A stretch of 64,000 nt of DNA, taken from NCBI RefSeq assembly GCF_026239735.1, contig NZ_JAPIVT010000001.1, positions 372,001-436,000 on the forward strand, read 5' to 3'. A model generated the notes under the pieces. It was given only the letters and a program-made list of their open reading frames with translations, had not been told where the DNA came from and searched no databases. Numbering within the stretch: the stretch's first letter is position 1; every line of letters begins with the position of its first letter. The translations under genes were made by a program, and so were the position numbers. The stretch is from Pedobacter sp. MC2016-05 (GTDB lineage: Bacteria; Bacteroidota; Bacteroidia; Sphingobacteriales; Sphingobacteriaceae). Positions 1-9,412 of the stretch are shown one piece after another.

Positions 1-577
1 TGAAGACGGCCTGAAATTGGTTATTGCCCGTGCAAACGCCATGCAAAAAGCTTGTGAAGCCCAACCTTCCACTATGGCAGCTATTTTAGGCCTAGCTGAT
101 GATGTAGTAGAAAGAATTTGTGCTGAAGTTGATGCAGTAGTGGTTCCGGCAAATTATAACTGCCCGGGCCAGTTGGTTATTTCGGGTAGCATTGAAGGAA
201 TTGATTTAGCCTGTGCTAAATTAACAGAAGCGGGAGCAAAAAGAGCCTTAAAGTTAAATGTAGGTGGTGCTTTTCACTCGCCGTTAATGGAGCCAGCCAA
301 AATTGAATTGCAGGCAGCAATTGAGGCTACAGCTATCTCGGCGCCAATATGTCCAGTTTATCAAAACGTAGATGCCAAACCTTATACTGATCCAGCCCAA
401 ATAAAAGAAAATTTAATTAAACAATTAACGGGTGCGGTACGTTGGACTCAAACTGTTGAGAATATGCTGGCTGATGGTGCAACTGAATTTGTAGAAGTTG
501 GGCCAGGTAGTGTTTTGCAAGGTTTAGTTAAAAAAGTTAGTCGTGAGATACAAACCAGTAGTGCTGCTATTGCTTAA
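1..577 (+). CDS. fabD: Malonyl-CoA:ACP transacylase FabD, C-terminal part (5' end outside window)
   Basis: This is the C-terminal ~190 residues of the enzyme that loads malonyl groups onto acyl carrier protein for fatty acid synthesis in the cytoplasm. The reading frame is open from base 2 (EDGLKLVIARANAMQ...), so the gene begins outside the window. The first internal start codons are not real starts. Seen: the conserved RANAMQ stretch, the GGAFHSPLM segment that carries the family's catalytic histidine, and the EVGPGSVLQGL segment near the end. The active-site serine motif (GHSxGE) must lie upstream, outside the window. A strong intrinsic terminator follows 25 bases after the stop, so this transcript ends here. 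Family assignment is secure. Confidence 0.93.
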   Translation, partial: EDGLKLVIARANAMQKACEAQPSTMAAILGLADDVVERICAEVDAVVVPANYNCPGQLVISGSIEGIDLACAKLTEAGAKRALKLNVGGAFHSPLMEPAKIELQAAIEATAISAPICPVYQNVDAKPYTDPAQIKENLIKQLTGAVRWTQTVENMLADGATEFVEVGPGSVLQGLVKKVSREIQTSSAAIA

Positions 578-601
578 AACCTTTATACTATAAATTATTT
601 T

Positions 602-640
602 CAGCGCCATAAACAAACCGTTTATGGCGCTGTTTTTTGT
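602..640 (+). terminator. Intrinsic terminator after fabD
   Basis: A perfect 13-bp stem (CAGCGCCATAAAC at 602-614 pairing with GTTTATGGCGCTG at 620-632), a 5-base loop and a following TTTTTT run. It separates fabD from the histidine kinase gene. Confidence 0.92.
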
Positions 641-667
641 CAATATTTAATATCTTTATCAAAATCG

Positions 668-3600
668 ATGAAATTGAGCTTTGGTGTAAAAATTAGATTT
701 CTACTGCTGGTTTTAGGTTGCTGCCTCATTGCAACGTCTATTTCATTAAGCAGATTTACTACCAAAAGTGATTTGCTGGAACGCGATGCCAACGAAGTCC
801 AACAGAACTTATCGGTAAAAGAAAGAGACGTTGCTGCATTTTTGGCAAATAAAGCAGAGGTCGCTAAAGCAAAACGGTTCCATGTAAATCCAAATGATGC
901 CATAGATTTTTTAAATACTTATCGAGAGATAAAAGGGATTAACCTCCTTACTTTTAAAAATAATCAATTAAATTTCTGGAGTACCTACCGCGTTACCGAT
1001 ATTGATCCCCGGACGATAAAAGAAGGAAGTTCTGTGCTGTTTTTTTCCAATGGATGGTACGAGGTAATTAAGAGTACGCAAGGTAATTTTAGTTTGGTTT
1101 TCCTTATTTCGATACAATCTCAATATCCATTTAAAGAAACACAGTATTTTCGAAATGATTTAGATCCGCTGTTATCTAATTCAAAATTACTTACACTGGC
1201 ATCATTTACTGATAAAGAAGTTTACAGCATCAAAAGTATTGATAATAAGTTTTTGTTCGGACTGAAGGTGAAATCTGGATACATAGAAGACTATTATTCT
1301 GTTACTCAGTTGTGGCTTTTTGTTGCAGGATTGGTAAGCATTTGCATGTTTTTCAATTCATTAAGCTCCCTAATTGCAAGACGAGGACATATTTTTTGGG
1401 GTACCTTATTCCTGATGATATTCTTTTTAACATTTAGGCTTTCGGATTTGTATTATGGATGGTTTAATCACCGGTTTCCACTCGATCTTTTCGATCCAAG
1501 GATATATTCAGAAAGTTTCTTCATGCCATCACTGGGCGATTTTTTATTGAATGTAATTACGCTTACCTGGTTACTGCTCTTTATGTATAACCACAAAGAG
1601 CAATATAAATTTGCCAAATGGATCAGAGAAAGCAAAATTTTAGGCATTATTATTCATATTCTGTTCTTGGCGTTTATTGCCGCCATAGCCTATTTTAGTG
1701 ACGAGGTTTTTTTTGGATTGATTTACAATTCAAAAATCAATTTCGAAATTATCAATATCTTAAAGCTAAGTGGCTCTAGCTGGGTGAGTATTGTAATCCT
1801 ATGCCTTGTTTGGTTTCAGATTTACTTAATCACCATCATTTGCGTAACAGTCAGCAAGCAACTAGATGTAAGCAATAGGGAAAGATTAATCATCTTTTTA
1901 ACCGGTTTTGCAATTGTTTTCTTCTATAAACTAACAACAGATTTTACTGCTTTTTTTATTGTTTTTGCACTTATCCTTTTAATTGTTTGTAGAAGTATTT
2001 ATATCGAAAAGGCAAAGTTTTCTATAGGCTTGTTCGCCATAGTATTTTTTTGCCTTGCCTTTAATAGTTCTATTAAATACATTAAGTACAAAGATATTAC
2101 CGAACGCAGCCTTCGCGAGCCGCTTGCCCGGAAGGTACAATCATCAGAAGATCCAAATGCGATTGTAGCTTTGGGCAGTTTGGAGGGGAATTTATTAAAT
2201 GATCAATTTTTGGTTACATATTTTGCTGAAAGCGGAAGATCGAACTATGCAGTATTAAAAAACCACCTTAAAAATTATCTGGATGGTTATTTAAGCCGCT
2301 ACGATTATCAGATTTATCCTTACGATAAAAGCGGAGTCGATATCAGCAACCCTAACGGGCAGCGTTTTAAGAAATATAAAGGGCTGGTAGAATCTGGCTC
2401 AGTTAAAATCGAGGGTTCGAATTATTTCTACCAGGTTAATAACACCTTTGGCTATCAGGACTACTTTGGCATCATATCGGTGGTGAACAAGGGGAGTTTA
2501 TTGGGAAACTTAGTTATCGAACTCCGCTCAAAACCATACAATTACAACAATAGATTACCCGATTTGCTCGGAGATCAAAAACTGGTGAGAGATGAGGATT
2601 TCAAAGGATACTCCATTGCGTTATACAGTAATAACCGCTTATTAAATCAATCCGGGAATTATACTTATCCATTGGATGGCAATATTTTCAATGGCAAAAA
2701 GGATAATTTTATTACGAGCAATGATAATAAATTGAATTATAGCCATCTAATTTATAAGCCTACTGAAAGCAAAATGGTTGTAATAAGTAAGCAGAAGGTG
2801 AGCTATGTAGAGCGATTGGCGGCCTTATCCTTCTTTTTTTTAGTATTTATTATTTTCTCATTGGTATTGTATGGCTTAATCTGGTTAATTAAAAATCTGG
2901 ATGATGAACGTGTAGGTTGGTTCAGTATCAATAGATCTTTGATGATTAATGCCAATAAAATTCTTTACAAAACACGTATTCAGGTTTCTATCGTGCTATC
3001 GGTGGTGGCTACTTTACTAATTGTGGGTTGGGTAACATATTATTACATGAATAATGAGTACCGTGGGCAACAAACCATTTCTATAAAAGATAAAATCAGA
3101 AAGGTACAGCAGAATTATGAGAAACAGGTTTTTAGCAGGGGTATAGTGGAAGATGAAGATGCGGTTGCTGATTTTGTAAATTTTGCTGATGTGAACAATG
3201 TTGATCTTAATTTATACAGTACGCAAGGAAACCTGCTCATGACTACCTATCCTAAACTTTATAACCTAAAAGTAATAGGACGAAAAATGGGGCCTCTAGC
3301 TTATACCTACCTGGATAAATTAAAACGATCTGAATATATCAATCCCCGTGAAAAAATTGGTAACTTAACCTATGCCGCAGCCTATGCGCCTATTAGAAAT
3401 GCACAGAACAAAACAATTGCTTATATCGGTTTGCCAAACTATTCCAACGAAGAGGAGTATTCAGACAAAATAGCGCTGTTTGTAAGTAATCTTATAAATA
3501 TTTATGCCTTGGTTTTTGTGGCTGTTGGAGTTTTAGCAGTGTTTTTAGCAAACCAGATTACCAGTCCATTAACGTTTATTCAAGAGAGTATTAGTAGAAC

Positions 3601-4396
3601 CCGGATTGGGCAAGGTAATGAACCCATTGTTTGGCGTAGGCACGATGAAATTGGCTCTCTAATAAAAGAATATAATGGAATGATTGCCGCACTTGAGGCT
3701 AGTGCAGCTAAATTGGCCCGATCGGAAAGGGAAAGCGCATGGCGGGAAATGGCCAAACAGGTAGCCCATGAAATTAAAAACCCACTTACACCTTTAAAAC
3801 TGGGTGTTCAATTGCTTGAAAAATCATGGAAGGAGAATGATCCGAATTTTGAGCATAAGTTTAATAAATTCAGCAAATCTTTCATTGAGCAAATAGATAG
3901 CCTATCTAAAATTGCATCAGAGTTTTCCAATTTTGCTAGAATGCCAGATACCAATTTAGAGAAATTGGATGTAATGCCGGTAATAGAGCAGGCTCGTCAG
4001 GTATATAAAAACAGCGATAACGTAGAAATAAACGTGCTGAACAAATCGGAAAATAGTATCCGGATTCTTGCAGATCATGATCAATTATTAAGAACGTTTA
4101 ATAATCTTTTCAAAAATGCAATTGAGGCCATTGATGATGAATCTCACTGTTGCATTACAGCGGTGCTTTACCATGATGATGAATACGCCTATATTGAAAT
4201 TAAGGATAATGGAAAAGGAATTCCAGCGGTGTTACACGATAAAATCTTTGTGCCTAACTTTACTACGAAAACCTCGGGAACCGGCTTAGGCTTGGCGTTT
4301 GTAAAGCAAGCGGTAGAAAATGCAGGCGGAACCATTAGTTTTACCTCTGTGATTAATGTAGGAACCACATTTTATCTAGCATTTCCGCTGGCTTAG
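668..4396 (+). CDS. Large multi-pass membrane sensor histidine kinase (NtrY-like), orphan
   Basis: A 1242-residue two-component sensor kinase, far longer than the usual 400-700. The N-terminus has one membrane segment and a presumed periplasmic stretch, then a block of about seven hydrophobic helices between residues ~215 and ~470. A second soluble stretch follows, then membrane segments near 755 and 795, another outside domain, and a last helix near 960 leading into a HAMP-like linker. The kinase core is intact: the H box VAHEIKNPLTPLKLG with His1034, an N box (NNLFKNAIEAI), a G1 box (DNGKGIP) and a G2 box (GTGLGLAFVKQ). The HEIKNPLTPL form is typical of NtrY-type kinases. No response regulator gene adjoins it. 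It converges on the next gene with only 13 bases between. The ligand is unknown. Confidence 0.9.
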   Translation: MKLSFGVKIRFLLLVLGCCLIATSISLSRFTTKSDLLERDANEVQQNLSVKERDVAAFLANKAEVAKAKRFHVNPNDAIDFLNTYREIKGINLLTFKNNQLNFWSTYRVTDIDPRTIKEGSSVLFFSNGWYEVIKSTQGNFSLVFLISIQSQYPFKETQYFRNDLDPLLSNSKLLTLASFTDKEVYSIKSIDNKFLFGLKVKSGYIEDYYSVTQLWLFVAGLVSICMFFNSLSSLIARRGHIFWGTLFLMIFFLTFRLSDLYYGWFNHRFPLDLFDPRIYSESFFMPSLGDFLLNVITLTWLLLFMYNHKEQYKFAKWIRESKILGIIIHILFLAFIAAIAYFSDEVFFGLIYNSKINFEIINILKLSGSSWVSIVILCLVWFQIYLITIICVTVSKQLDVSNRERLIIFLTGFAIVFFYKLTTDFTAFFIVFALILLIVCRSIYIEKAKFSIGLFAIVFFCLAFNSSIKYIKYKDITERSLREPLARKVQSSEDPNAIVALGSLEGNLLNDQFLVTYFAESGRSNYAVLKNHLKNYLDGYLSRYDYQIYPYDKSGVDISNPNGQRFKKYKGLVESGSVKIEGSNYFYQVNNTFGYQDYFGIISVVNKGSLLGNLVIELRSKPYNYNNRLPDLLGDQKLVRDEDFKGYSIALYSNNRLLNQSGNYTYPLDGNIFNGKKDNFITSNDNKLNYSHLIYKPTESKMVVISKQKVSYVERLAALSFFFLVFIIFSLVLYGLIWLIKNLDDERVGWFSINRSLMINANKILYKTRIQVSIVLSVVATLLIVGWVTYYYMNNEYRGQQTISIKDKIRKVQQNYEKQVFSRGIVEDEDAVADFVNFADVNNVDLNLYSTQGNLLMTTYPKLYNLKVIGRKMGPLAYTYLDKLKRSEYINPREKIGNLTYAAAYAPIRNAQNKTIAYIGLPNYSNEEEYSDKIALFVSNLINIYALVFVAVGVLAVFLANQITSPLTFIQESISRTRIGQGNEPIVWRRHDEIGSLIKEYNGMIAALEASAAKLARSERESAWREMAKQVAHEIKNPLTPLKLGVQLLEKSWKENDPNFEHKFNKFSKSFIEQIDSLSKIASEFSNFARMPDTNLEKLDVMPVIEQARQVYKNSDNVEINVLNKSENSIRILADHDQLLRTFNNLFKNAIEAIDDESHCCITAVLYHDDEYAYIEIKDNGKGIPAVLHDKIFVPNFTTKTSGTGLGLAFVKQAVENAGGTISFTSVINVGTTFYLAFPLA

Positions 4397-4409
4397 AACT
4401 GTTAGGATA

Positions 4410-5312
4410 TTAACGCAGATCTACCTGGGCTTTACCCATCGTATTGCCATCAGCATATAAAATTACGGTGTAAATCCCTTTGATAAAAGGTTTTGGATTA
4501 GCCCAATCTATCACATAAGTGCTATCATCATTATTATAATTGATATAGATAGAGTGGCTGAACTGCATTTCTTGACCATCGGCTTCAAACCTATTGCCTT
4601 CGTCGGCAAGTAAATTTCCCGCTGGATCGAAAACCCGTAAATAGATGTTGTGGTGACCTTTTTCTGCCAACTCGTTGGCAATAATGTTAAAGCGAACGCT
4701 TAGTTTTTCGGCAGTTGATGATTTGGTAACCTCAACCTTTTTGCCACTTGATTTTGTTCTGAAAGCTACAATATCAGCACTTTGAAGTTTTAATGCAGCT
4801 GCGGTTTTAACTTTTGCATTCAGGTTAGCGTTTTCGCTTTCTAAACCCGAAGCTTTATTGCTCATGTTTTTGAGCGTATTCTCTAAACTATCACGGCTGT
4901 TTTTGAGGAAAATATTGTCTTTTTGAAGCTGGATAACCTGATCATTATAGTTTTTTACAAAAGTTTTTAGCTCGTTGATTTGGTTATTGGCTTTGTCTAA
5001 TTCGCCTTGAGTAATTTCTCCTTTCTCTAAGGCCACCTTTAGTTCGGCAATTTTTTCTCTAGCCAACTTTTGTTCTTCAACCAGTTTTTCATTTAAATCC
5101 AGATTTAGCGCCTCAACTTTATCAAGCTCAACCTCGATTTTTTCTACTTCTAATCTCAACTTATCCTTCTCAGTACTCACGGTAACAAATCGTTCGCTCT
5201 GCTGTCGATCTTTAAAAAACAGGTAAGCATTTGTTCCAATAAGTGCAGCTATAACTATGACCAGGAAGTAAATTTTGTTTCTATCGCCTTTATTAATCTT
5301 TTGTGGTTCCAT
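4410..5312 (-). CDS. Membrane-anchored coiled-coil protein of unknown function
   Basis: 300 residues. One hydrophobic segment lies at residues ~14-32, with no cleavage site evident, so it is probably a signal anchor with the bulk in the periplasm. A long charged heptad-rich region (~40-170, rich in E, K, L and N) should form a coiled coil. The last ~110 residues look like a beta-rich globular domain (…NIYLRVFDPAGNLLAD…, ending with AQVDLR). Automated annotation often labels such proteins as SMC-like because of the coiled coil, but there is no ATPase motif here. It stands alone, convergent with the histidine kinase and divergent from the next gene. I do not recognise a specific function; a cell-envelope structural or scaffold role is only a guess. 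Confidence 0.75.
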   Translation of the reverse strand: MEPQKINKGDRNKIYFLVIVIAALIGTNAYLFFKDRQQSERFVTVSTEKDKLRLEVEKIEVELDKVEALNLDLNEKLVEEQKLAREKIAELKVALEKGEITQGELDKANNQINELKTFVKNYNDQVIQLQKDNIFLKNSRDSLENTLKNMSNKASGLESENANLNAKVKTAAALKLQSADIVAFRTKSSGKKVEVTKSSTAEKLSVRFNIIANELAEKGHHNIYLRVFDPAGNLLADEGNRFEADGQEMQFSHSIYINYNNDDSTYVIDWANPKPFIKGIYTVILYADGNTMGKAQVDLR

Positions 5313-5519
5313 TTTTTAATAATGCTGTATCTTCTTAAATTAATATACTTTTGTTATTCCATAGGTAAATGGAGTACACAATTAATTTTAGCAGGGCGCA
5401 AATTATAATTTTTAATAAAAATTATAAGAGATTTTAAAAAAAATCGTTTAATTGCTAATGTTTGTTTGTATTAAAATTAGCACAAGTACGCATCCTGAAT
5501 CAAAAACAAGACAAGAATA

Positions 5520-7064
5520 ATGCTTAAAAACTTCCTATACGCACTTTTATATTTAACCGTATTACCTTATATATTAAATGCTCAACCTTTAACAAAAATT
5601 GCACCAAAAAGAGAGTTTAGAGGTGTTTGGGTAGCTACAGTAACCAATATCGATTGGCCTTCCCGTCCCGGATTAACCATTGATCAGCAGAAGCAAGAGC
5701 TGATTGGTATTCTAGAAAGACACAAAAGTCAAGGCATGAATGCCATCATTTTGCAGGTGAGGCCCGCTGGCGATGCGTTTTATGCTAAATCGCGTGAGCC
5801 TTGGAGCCAATGGTTAATGGGAAAGCAAGGTTTAGCGCCCGCACCTGGTTACGATCCCTTGGCTTTCGCGATAAAAGAAGCGCATTTTCGGGGTATGGAA
5901 TTACATGCCTGGTTTAATCCTTATCGTGCAAGTATGAGCAGCAGTACTGTTTTTCACGAAGATCATGCATTTCGGAAACATCCAGAATGGTTTTTCATCT
6001 ATGGAGGGAAAAAACAATTTGATCCAGGCATTCCAGAGGTTAGAGAATATATTGTGCAGGTAATATTAGATGTTGTCAAAGGATATGATGTTGATGGAAT
6101 TCATTTTGATGACTATTTCTATCCTTACAAAATTGAGGGGCAAACGATTAATGATGCTGCAACTTTTAGCAAGTATCCAAACAATTTTACTGATGTTAGA
6201 GATTGGCGTAGAAATAACGTCGATCAGCTGATTAAACAATTAGATGATAGCATTCACCATTACAAAAGTTGGGTAAAATTTGGTGTCAGTCCTTTCGGAA
6301 TTTGGCGTAATAAATATGAAGATCCTGAAGGCTCGGCAACAAGTGGTTTATCCAATTATGCAGAGCTTTTTGCTGATAGTAGAAAATGGGTTAAAGAAGG
6401 GTGGGTAGATTATATCAATCCGCAAATCTATTTTACTTTTACCAGAAGAGTTGCTCCGTTCGGTACCTTGCTCGATTGGTGGAGCAATAATAGTTATGGT
6501 AGGCATGTCTACATCGGTCAGGGAGCGTATTTGGTAAACTCCAGAGCAGAAGCAGCTTGGAAAAATTTGACTGAAATCCCTCGGCAGATACGATATATCA
6601 GAGAGCATAACCGCATCCAGGGAAGCGTGTTTTTCAGTTCAAAATCATTAAGTACTGTGGCAAGATCGGTAGGTGATTCTTTGAAAAATGATTTTTATAA
6701 ATATCCGGCCTTGCCTCCGCAAATGCCATGGTTGGATGAAACCCCTCCAAATGAACCACAATCGTTAACAGCTGATGCCCATAAAGATGGCGTACATTTA
6801 AAATGGCAAAATCCACTCAAAGCGAAAGATGGAGAAACGGCCTCGGGCTATGTGATTTATCGCTTTGCTGAAGGCGAGAAAATAGGAGTGTTGGATCCAA
6901 AAAATATTCTCAAAATCAGCTTTGAAGATTATCTAACATTTGTTGATACCTCTGCCGAAACAGGTAAAAGATATAGTTATCTGGTTACAGCACTTGATCG
7001 GTTAAAAAATGAAAGCGAACCAAGTGGCCCGGTAGGTGTAGAAATACCGTTGGCTAAGGAATAA
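5520..7064 (+). CDS. GHL10 / DUF187-type family 10-like glycosyl hydrolase with C-terminal Fn3-like domain
   Basis: 514 residues with a signal peptide (cleavage near LNAQP, ~residue 22). The main domain matches the GHL10 (DUF187, YngK-like) TIM-barrel family: REFRGVWVATVTNIDWPS near the start, GMNAIILQVRPAGDAFY, then DGIHFDDYFYPY and INPQIYFTF. The last ~100 residues (PPNEPQSLTAD… to the end) read as a fibronectin type III-like module. Members are secreted; their substrates are poorly known and some relatives have been linked to cell-wall glycans. It precedes the xylan genes, but the gap to lacI-1 contains a separate operator-promoter, so co-regulation is not shown. It should not be equated with true GH10 xylanases. 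Confidence 0.82.
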   Translation: MLKNFLYALLYLTVLPYILNAQPLTKIAPKREFRGVWVATVTNIDWPSRPGLTIDQQKQELIGILERHKSQGMNAIILQVRPAGDAFYAKSREPWSQWLMGKQGLAPAPGYDPLAFAIKEAHFRGMELHAWFNPYRASMSSSTVFHEDHAFRKHPEWFFIYGGKKQFDPGIPEVREYIVQVILDVVKGYDVDGIHFDDYFYPYKIEGQTINDAATFSKYPNNFTDVRDWRRNNVDQLIKQLDDSIHHYKSWVKFGVSPFGIWRNKYEDPEGSATSGLSNYAELFADSRKWVKEGWVDYINPQIYFTFTRRVAPFGTLLDWWSNNSYGRHVYIGQGAYLVNSRAEAAWKNLTEIPRQIRYIREHNRIQGSVFFSSKSLSTVARSVGDSLKNDFYKYPALPPQMPWLDETPPNEPQSLTADAHKDGVHLKWQNPLKAKDGETASGYVIYRFAEGEKIGVLDPKNILKISFEDYLTFVDTSAETGKRYSYLVTALDRLKNESEPSGPVGVEIPLAKE

Positions 7065-7103
7065 TATCCTAAAACAGCGGAACAGAAATATTTTATATTT
7101 TTA

Positions 7104-7145
7104 TGCAACCGATTGCAATTTCTTTGCAAATTAATCCTAACTTTA
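7104..7145 (+). promoter_or_regulatory. LacI-type operator overlapping the lacI-1 promoter
   Basis: The operator TGCAACCGATTGCA lies at 7104-7117 and is the exact reverse complement of the 14-mers at 17307 and 27716. Its TTG (7113-7115) sits 22 bases before TAACTTTA (7138-7145), a match to the Bacteroidota -7 consensus TAnnTTTG except for the last base. The central CG and half-site spacing are those of LacI/GalR operators. Inference: lacI-1 is autoregulated and the GH10-GH115-GH43 genes behind it are controlled from here. Confidence 0.72.
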
Positions 7146-7182
7146 GTCATGCAAATATAACATAGATTGTGTTGGCGTATTT

Positions 7183-8214
7183 ATGCAAGAAAAAGAAATA
7201 ACCATTTATGATTTAGCAGAGCGATTAAATATCTCTGCGACGACGGTGAGCAGGGGCTTGCAGGATCATCCGGCGATTAATAAAAAAACAAAAAAGAGAA
7301 TATCTAATCTGGCTGCTGAATTAGGTTATCGTTCCAATAAGTTTGCCGTAAATCTCCGTAAGCAAAAAACTAACACTATTGGAGTAATTGTGCCCCGGTT
7401 AAACAGTTTGTTCATGTCATCTGTCCTTTCTGGTATTGAAAGGGTGGCAAACAATGCAGGCTATAATTTAATTATCAGTCAGTCTTTTGAACAGCAGGCT
7501 AAAGAAAAAACTAATGCGAATACCATGTTCAATAGTAGGGTAGATGCGCTTATTGTTTCCTTGGCTGCAGATACGATAGATTTCAGTCATTTCGATACTT
7601 TTACGAAAAAGAACATTCCTATCATATTTTTTGATCGGGTGGAGGAAAGTATTCAGGCTACCAAAGTGTTAATCGATAATTTTAAAGCGGGATATAATGC
7701 TACAGAACACCTGATCAAGCAGGGCTGCAAACAGATTTTACACCTTACAGGCAATATCGCCAGAAATGTATACCACGACAGGTTTGCGGGCTATCAAAAA
7801 GCTTTATCTGATTACCACATCGAGTATGACCCAAATTTATTTATCTCTACTGATTTAACTGAACAAGCGATTCAGAATGTGTTAACAAATGATATTTTGA
7901 AACGGGACAAATTCCCTGATGGATTATTTATTACAAATGATTCTTCTGCAGCTTTTGCGCTCACCATTTTTAAGGAAGCAGGCTTGCGTATTCCAGACGA
8001 TATAGCCATCGTGGGTTTTAACAACGATTTGATATCAAAGGTAACAGAGCCAGCAATTACCACCATAAATTATCCGGGTGCAGAAATGGGCGAAAACATC
8101 GCTAAAATTATGTTAAACCATTTATCCGGAGAGAGTGATTTAAGCTTTACCGATACGGTTTTGCTCAATACAGAACTGATTATCCGAGGATCATCATTGA
8201 AAAATCGAAATTAA
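7183..8214 (+). CDS. LacI/GalR-family transcriptional regulator (lacI-1)
   Basis: 343 residues. The N-terminal LacI helix-turn-helix is TIYDLAERLNISATTVSRGL, followed by the hinge region and NTIGVIVPRLNSLFMSSVLSG, which starts the periplasmic-binding-protein-like effector domain. Later hallmarks include IIFFDRVEESIQ, GLFITNDSSAAFAL and DIAIVGFNNDLISKVTEPAIT. Length is normal for the family. It is the first gene of a run lacI-GH10-GH115-GH43 on one strand, and its own promoter carries the 14-bp operator shared with the other xylan promoters. It is therefore a likely repressor relieved by a xylan-derived sugar or uronic acid. The effector cannot be read from the sequence, and lacI-2 is an alternative reader of the same operator. 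Confidence 0.92.
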   Translation: MQEKEITIYDLAERLNISATTVSRGLQDHPAINKKTKKRISNLAAELGYRSNKFAVNLRKQKTNTIGVIVPRLNSLFMSSVLSGIERVANNAGYNLIISQSFEQQAKEKTNANTMFNSRVDALIVSLAADTIDFSHFDTFTKKNIPIIFFDRVEESIQATKVLIDNFKAGYNATEHLIKQGCKQILHLTGNIARNVYHDRFAGYQKALSDYHIEYDPNLFISTDLTEQAIQNVLTNDILKRDKFPDGLFITNDSSAAFALTIFKEAGLRIPDDIAIVGFNNDLISKVTEPAITTINYPGAEMGENIAKIMLNHLSGESDLSFTDTVLLNTELIIRGSSLKNRN

Positions 8215-8229
8215 GGTACCAGTGCAATA

Positions 8230-8270
8230 AAAGCAGGCTGCCGTTCTGCTTTAAAATTAAACGGCAAAGC
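8230..8270 (+). promoter_or_regulatory. Overlapping alternative hairpins between lacI-1 and GH10
   Basis: Three mutually exclusive pairings are visible: AAAGCAG (8230-8236) with CTGCTTT (8246-8252), TGCCGTT (8239-8245) with AACGGCA (8260-8266), and GCTTT (8248-8252) with AAAGC (8266-8270). The first is followed by AAAA, so it is not a strong terminator. The arrangement could modulate read-through from lacI-1 into the xylanase or simply be a processing or stability element. Confidence 0.4.
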
Positions 8271-8286
8271 ATTAACCAGATATCGT

Positions 8287-9411
8287 ATGGGCAAGGATTA
8301 TAAATTCTGGAAATTTATGGGCGCATTATGGATTTGCTCCTCTGTAGTGCTGTACATCAATTCCTGCAGCGCTCAAATTCCAGCAAATCGTGACCAAACA
8401 TCACGCGGACTTAAAGATTTTTATCAAAAATATTTTTCTATTGGTGTAGCAGTGTCATCGAAAAATCTTAGTGGCGATGAGGCGAAACTAATCAAAAAAC
8501 AATTTAATAGCATTACGGCAGAGAATGCCATGAAAATGAGTTCTTTGCAACCTAGAGAAGGCCAGTTTTATTGGATCGAAGCCGATTCCATCATCAATTT
8601 TGGGCTGAACAATAACATTAAAATCCGCGGACATAACTTATGCTGGCACGAGCAAACACCAGATTGGATTTTTCAAGATAAAGATGGCAAAGAAGTAAGT
8701 AAAGTTGTGTTGTTGCAACGATTAAAAGAACATATAACAACTGTTGTTAATCGATATAAAGGCAAAGTATATGCCTGGGATGTGGTCAATGAAGCAATTG
8801 ACGACAATCCATCACACTATTTAAGGGATTCGAAGTGGTACAAAATCTGCGGCGAAGATTTTATTGCTAAAGCATTCGAATTTGCGCATGCTGCAGATCC
8901 AGATGCTAAACTTTACTACAATGATTACAATACCGAGCGACCAGAGAAGCGCGACCGGATTTATAGATTGCTTAAAGATTTAAAAGAAAAGGGCATTCCT
9001 ATAGATGGAATTGGCCTGCAGGCACATTGGTCGTTGCAGGAACCTACAGAAAAACAGCTTACAGCAGCAATTGAAAAATATTCATCACTGGGATTGAAAA
9101 TTCAGTTTACCGAGGTTGATATGTCTATTTATCCATGGGAAAAAGAAAGAAGGGAACGTAAATCTGGAGAATCAGATCAATTTACCTTAGCGCTCCAGCG
9201 AAAACAGGCTGCGCAATATGCCATGGTTTTCAAGGTATTCCGGAAATTTAAGGCTGCAATTACCAATGTCACTTTCTGGAATATATCCGATCGATACACT
9301 TGGCTGGATGAGTATCCGGTTAAGGGGCGGAAAAATTATCCGCTACTTTTCGATACAAACCTGGAACCCAAAAAAGCGTACTGGGAAGTGATCAATTTTA
9401 AAAATAAATAA
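8287..9411 (+). CDS. GH10 endo-1,4-beta-xylanase
   Basis: 374 residues; hydrolyses internal beta-1,4 bonds of xylan. The N-terminus has a hydrophobic segment ending in a cysteine (YINSCSAQ), so it is probably a lipoprotein, although an Ala-Gln signal-peptidase I site follows directly. The GH10 (beta/alpha)8 barrel is complete: TAENAMKMSSLQP, GHNLCWHEQTPDW, the acid/base motif WDVVNEAIDD (Glu169), GLQAHWS, the nucleophile motif QFTEVDMSIYP (Glu276), and VTFWNISDRYTWLD near the end. It has no binding module, unlike the second GH10 of this locus. It is separated by one base from the GH115 gene downstream, so the two are co-transcribed and probably act together on glucuronoxylan. Confidence 0.95.
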   Translation: MGKDYKFWKFMGALWICSSVVLYINSCSAQIPANRDQTSRGLKDFYQKYFSIGVAVSSKNLSGDEAKLIKKQFNSITAENAMKMSSLQPREGQFYWIEADSIINFGLNNNIKIRGHNLCWHEQTPDWIFQDKDGKEVSKVVLLQRLKEHITTVVNRYKGKVYAWDVVNEAIDDNPSHYLRDSKWYKICGEDFIAKAFEFAHAADPDAKLYYNDYNTERPEKRDRIYRLLKDLKEKGIPIDGIGLQAHWSLQEPTEKQLTAAIEKYSSLGLKIQFTEVDMSIYPWEKERRERKSGESDQFTLALQRKQAAQYAMVFKVFRKFKAAITNVTFWNISDRYTWLDEYPVKGRKNYPLLFDTNLEPKKAYWEVINFKNK

Positions 9412-9412
9412 C

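Noticed and set aside
4397-4409. Terminator between the convergent histidine kinase and coiled-coil genes
   Set aside because: The 13-base gap is too short and no stem with a U tract is visible.
5520-7064. A third GH10 xylanase
   Set aside because: The sequence matches the GHL10/DUF187 family and lacks the WDVxNE and TEVD-type GH10 active-site motifs.
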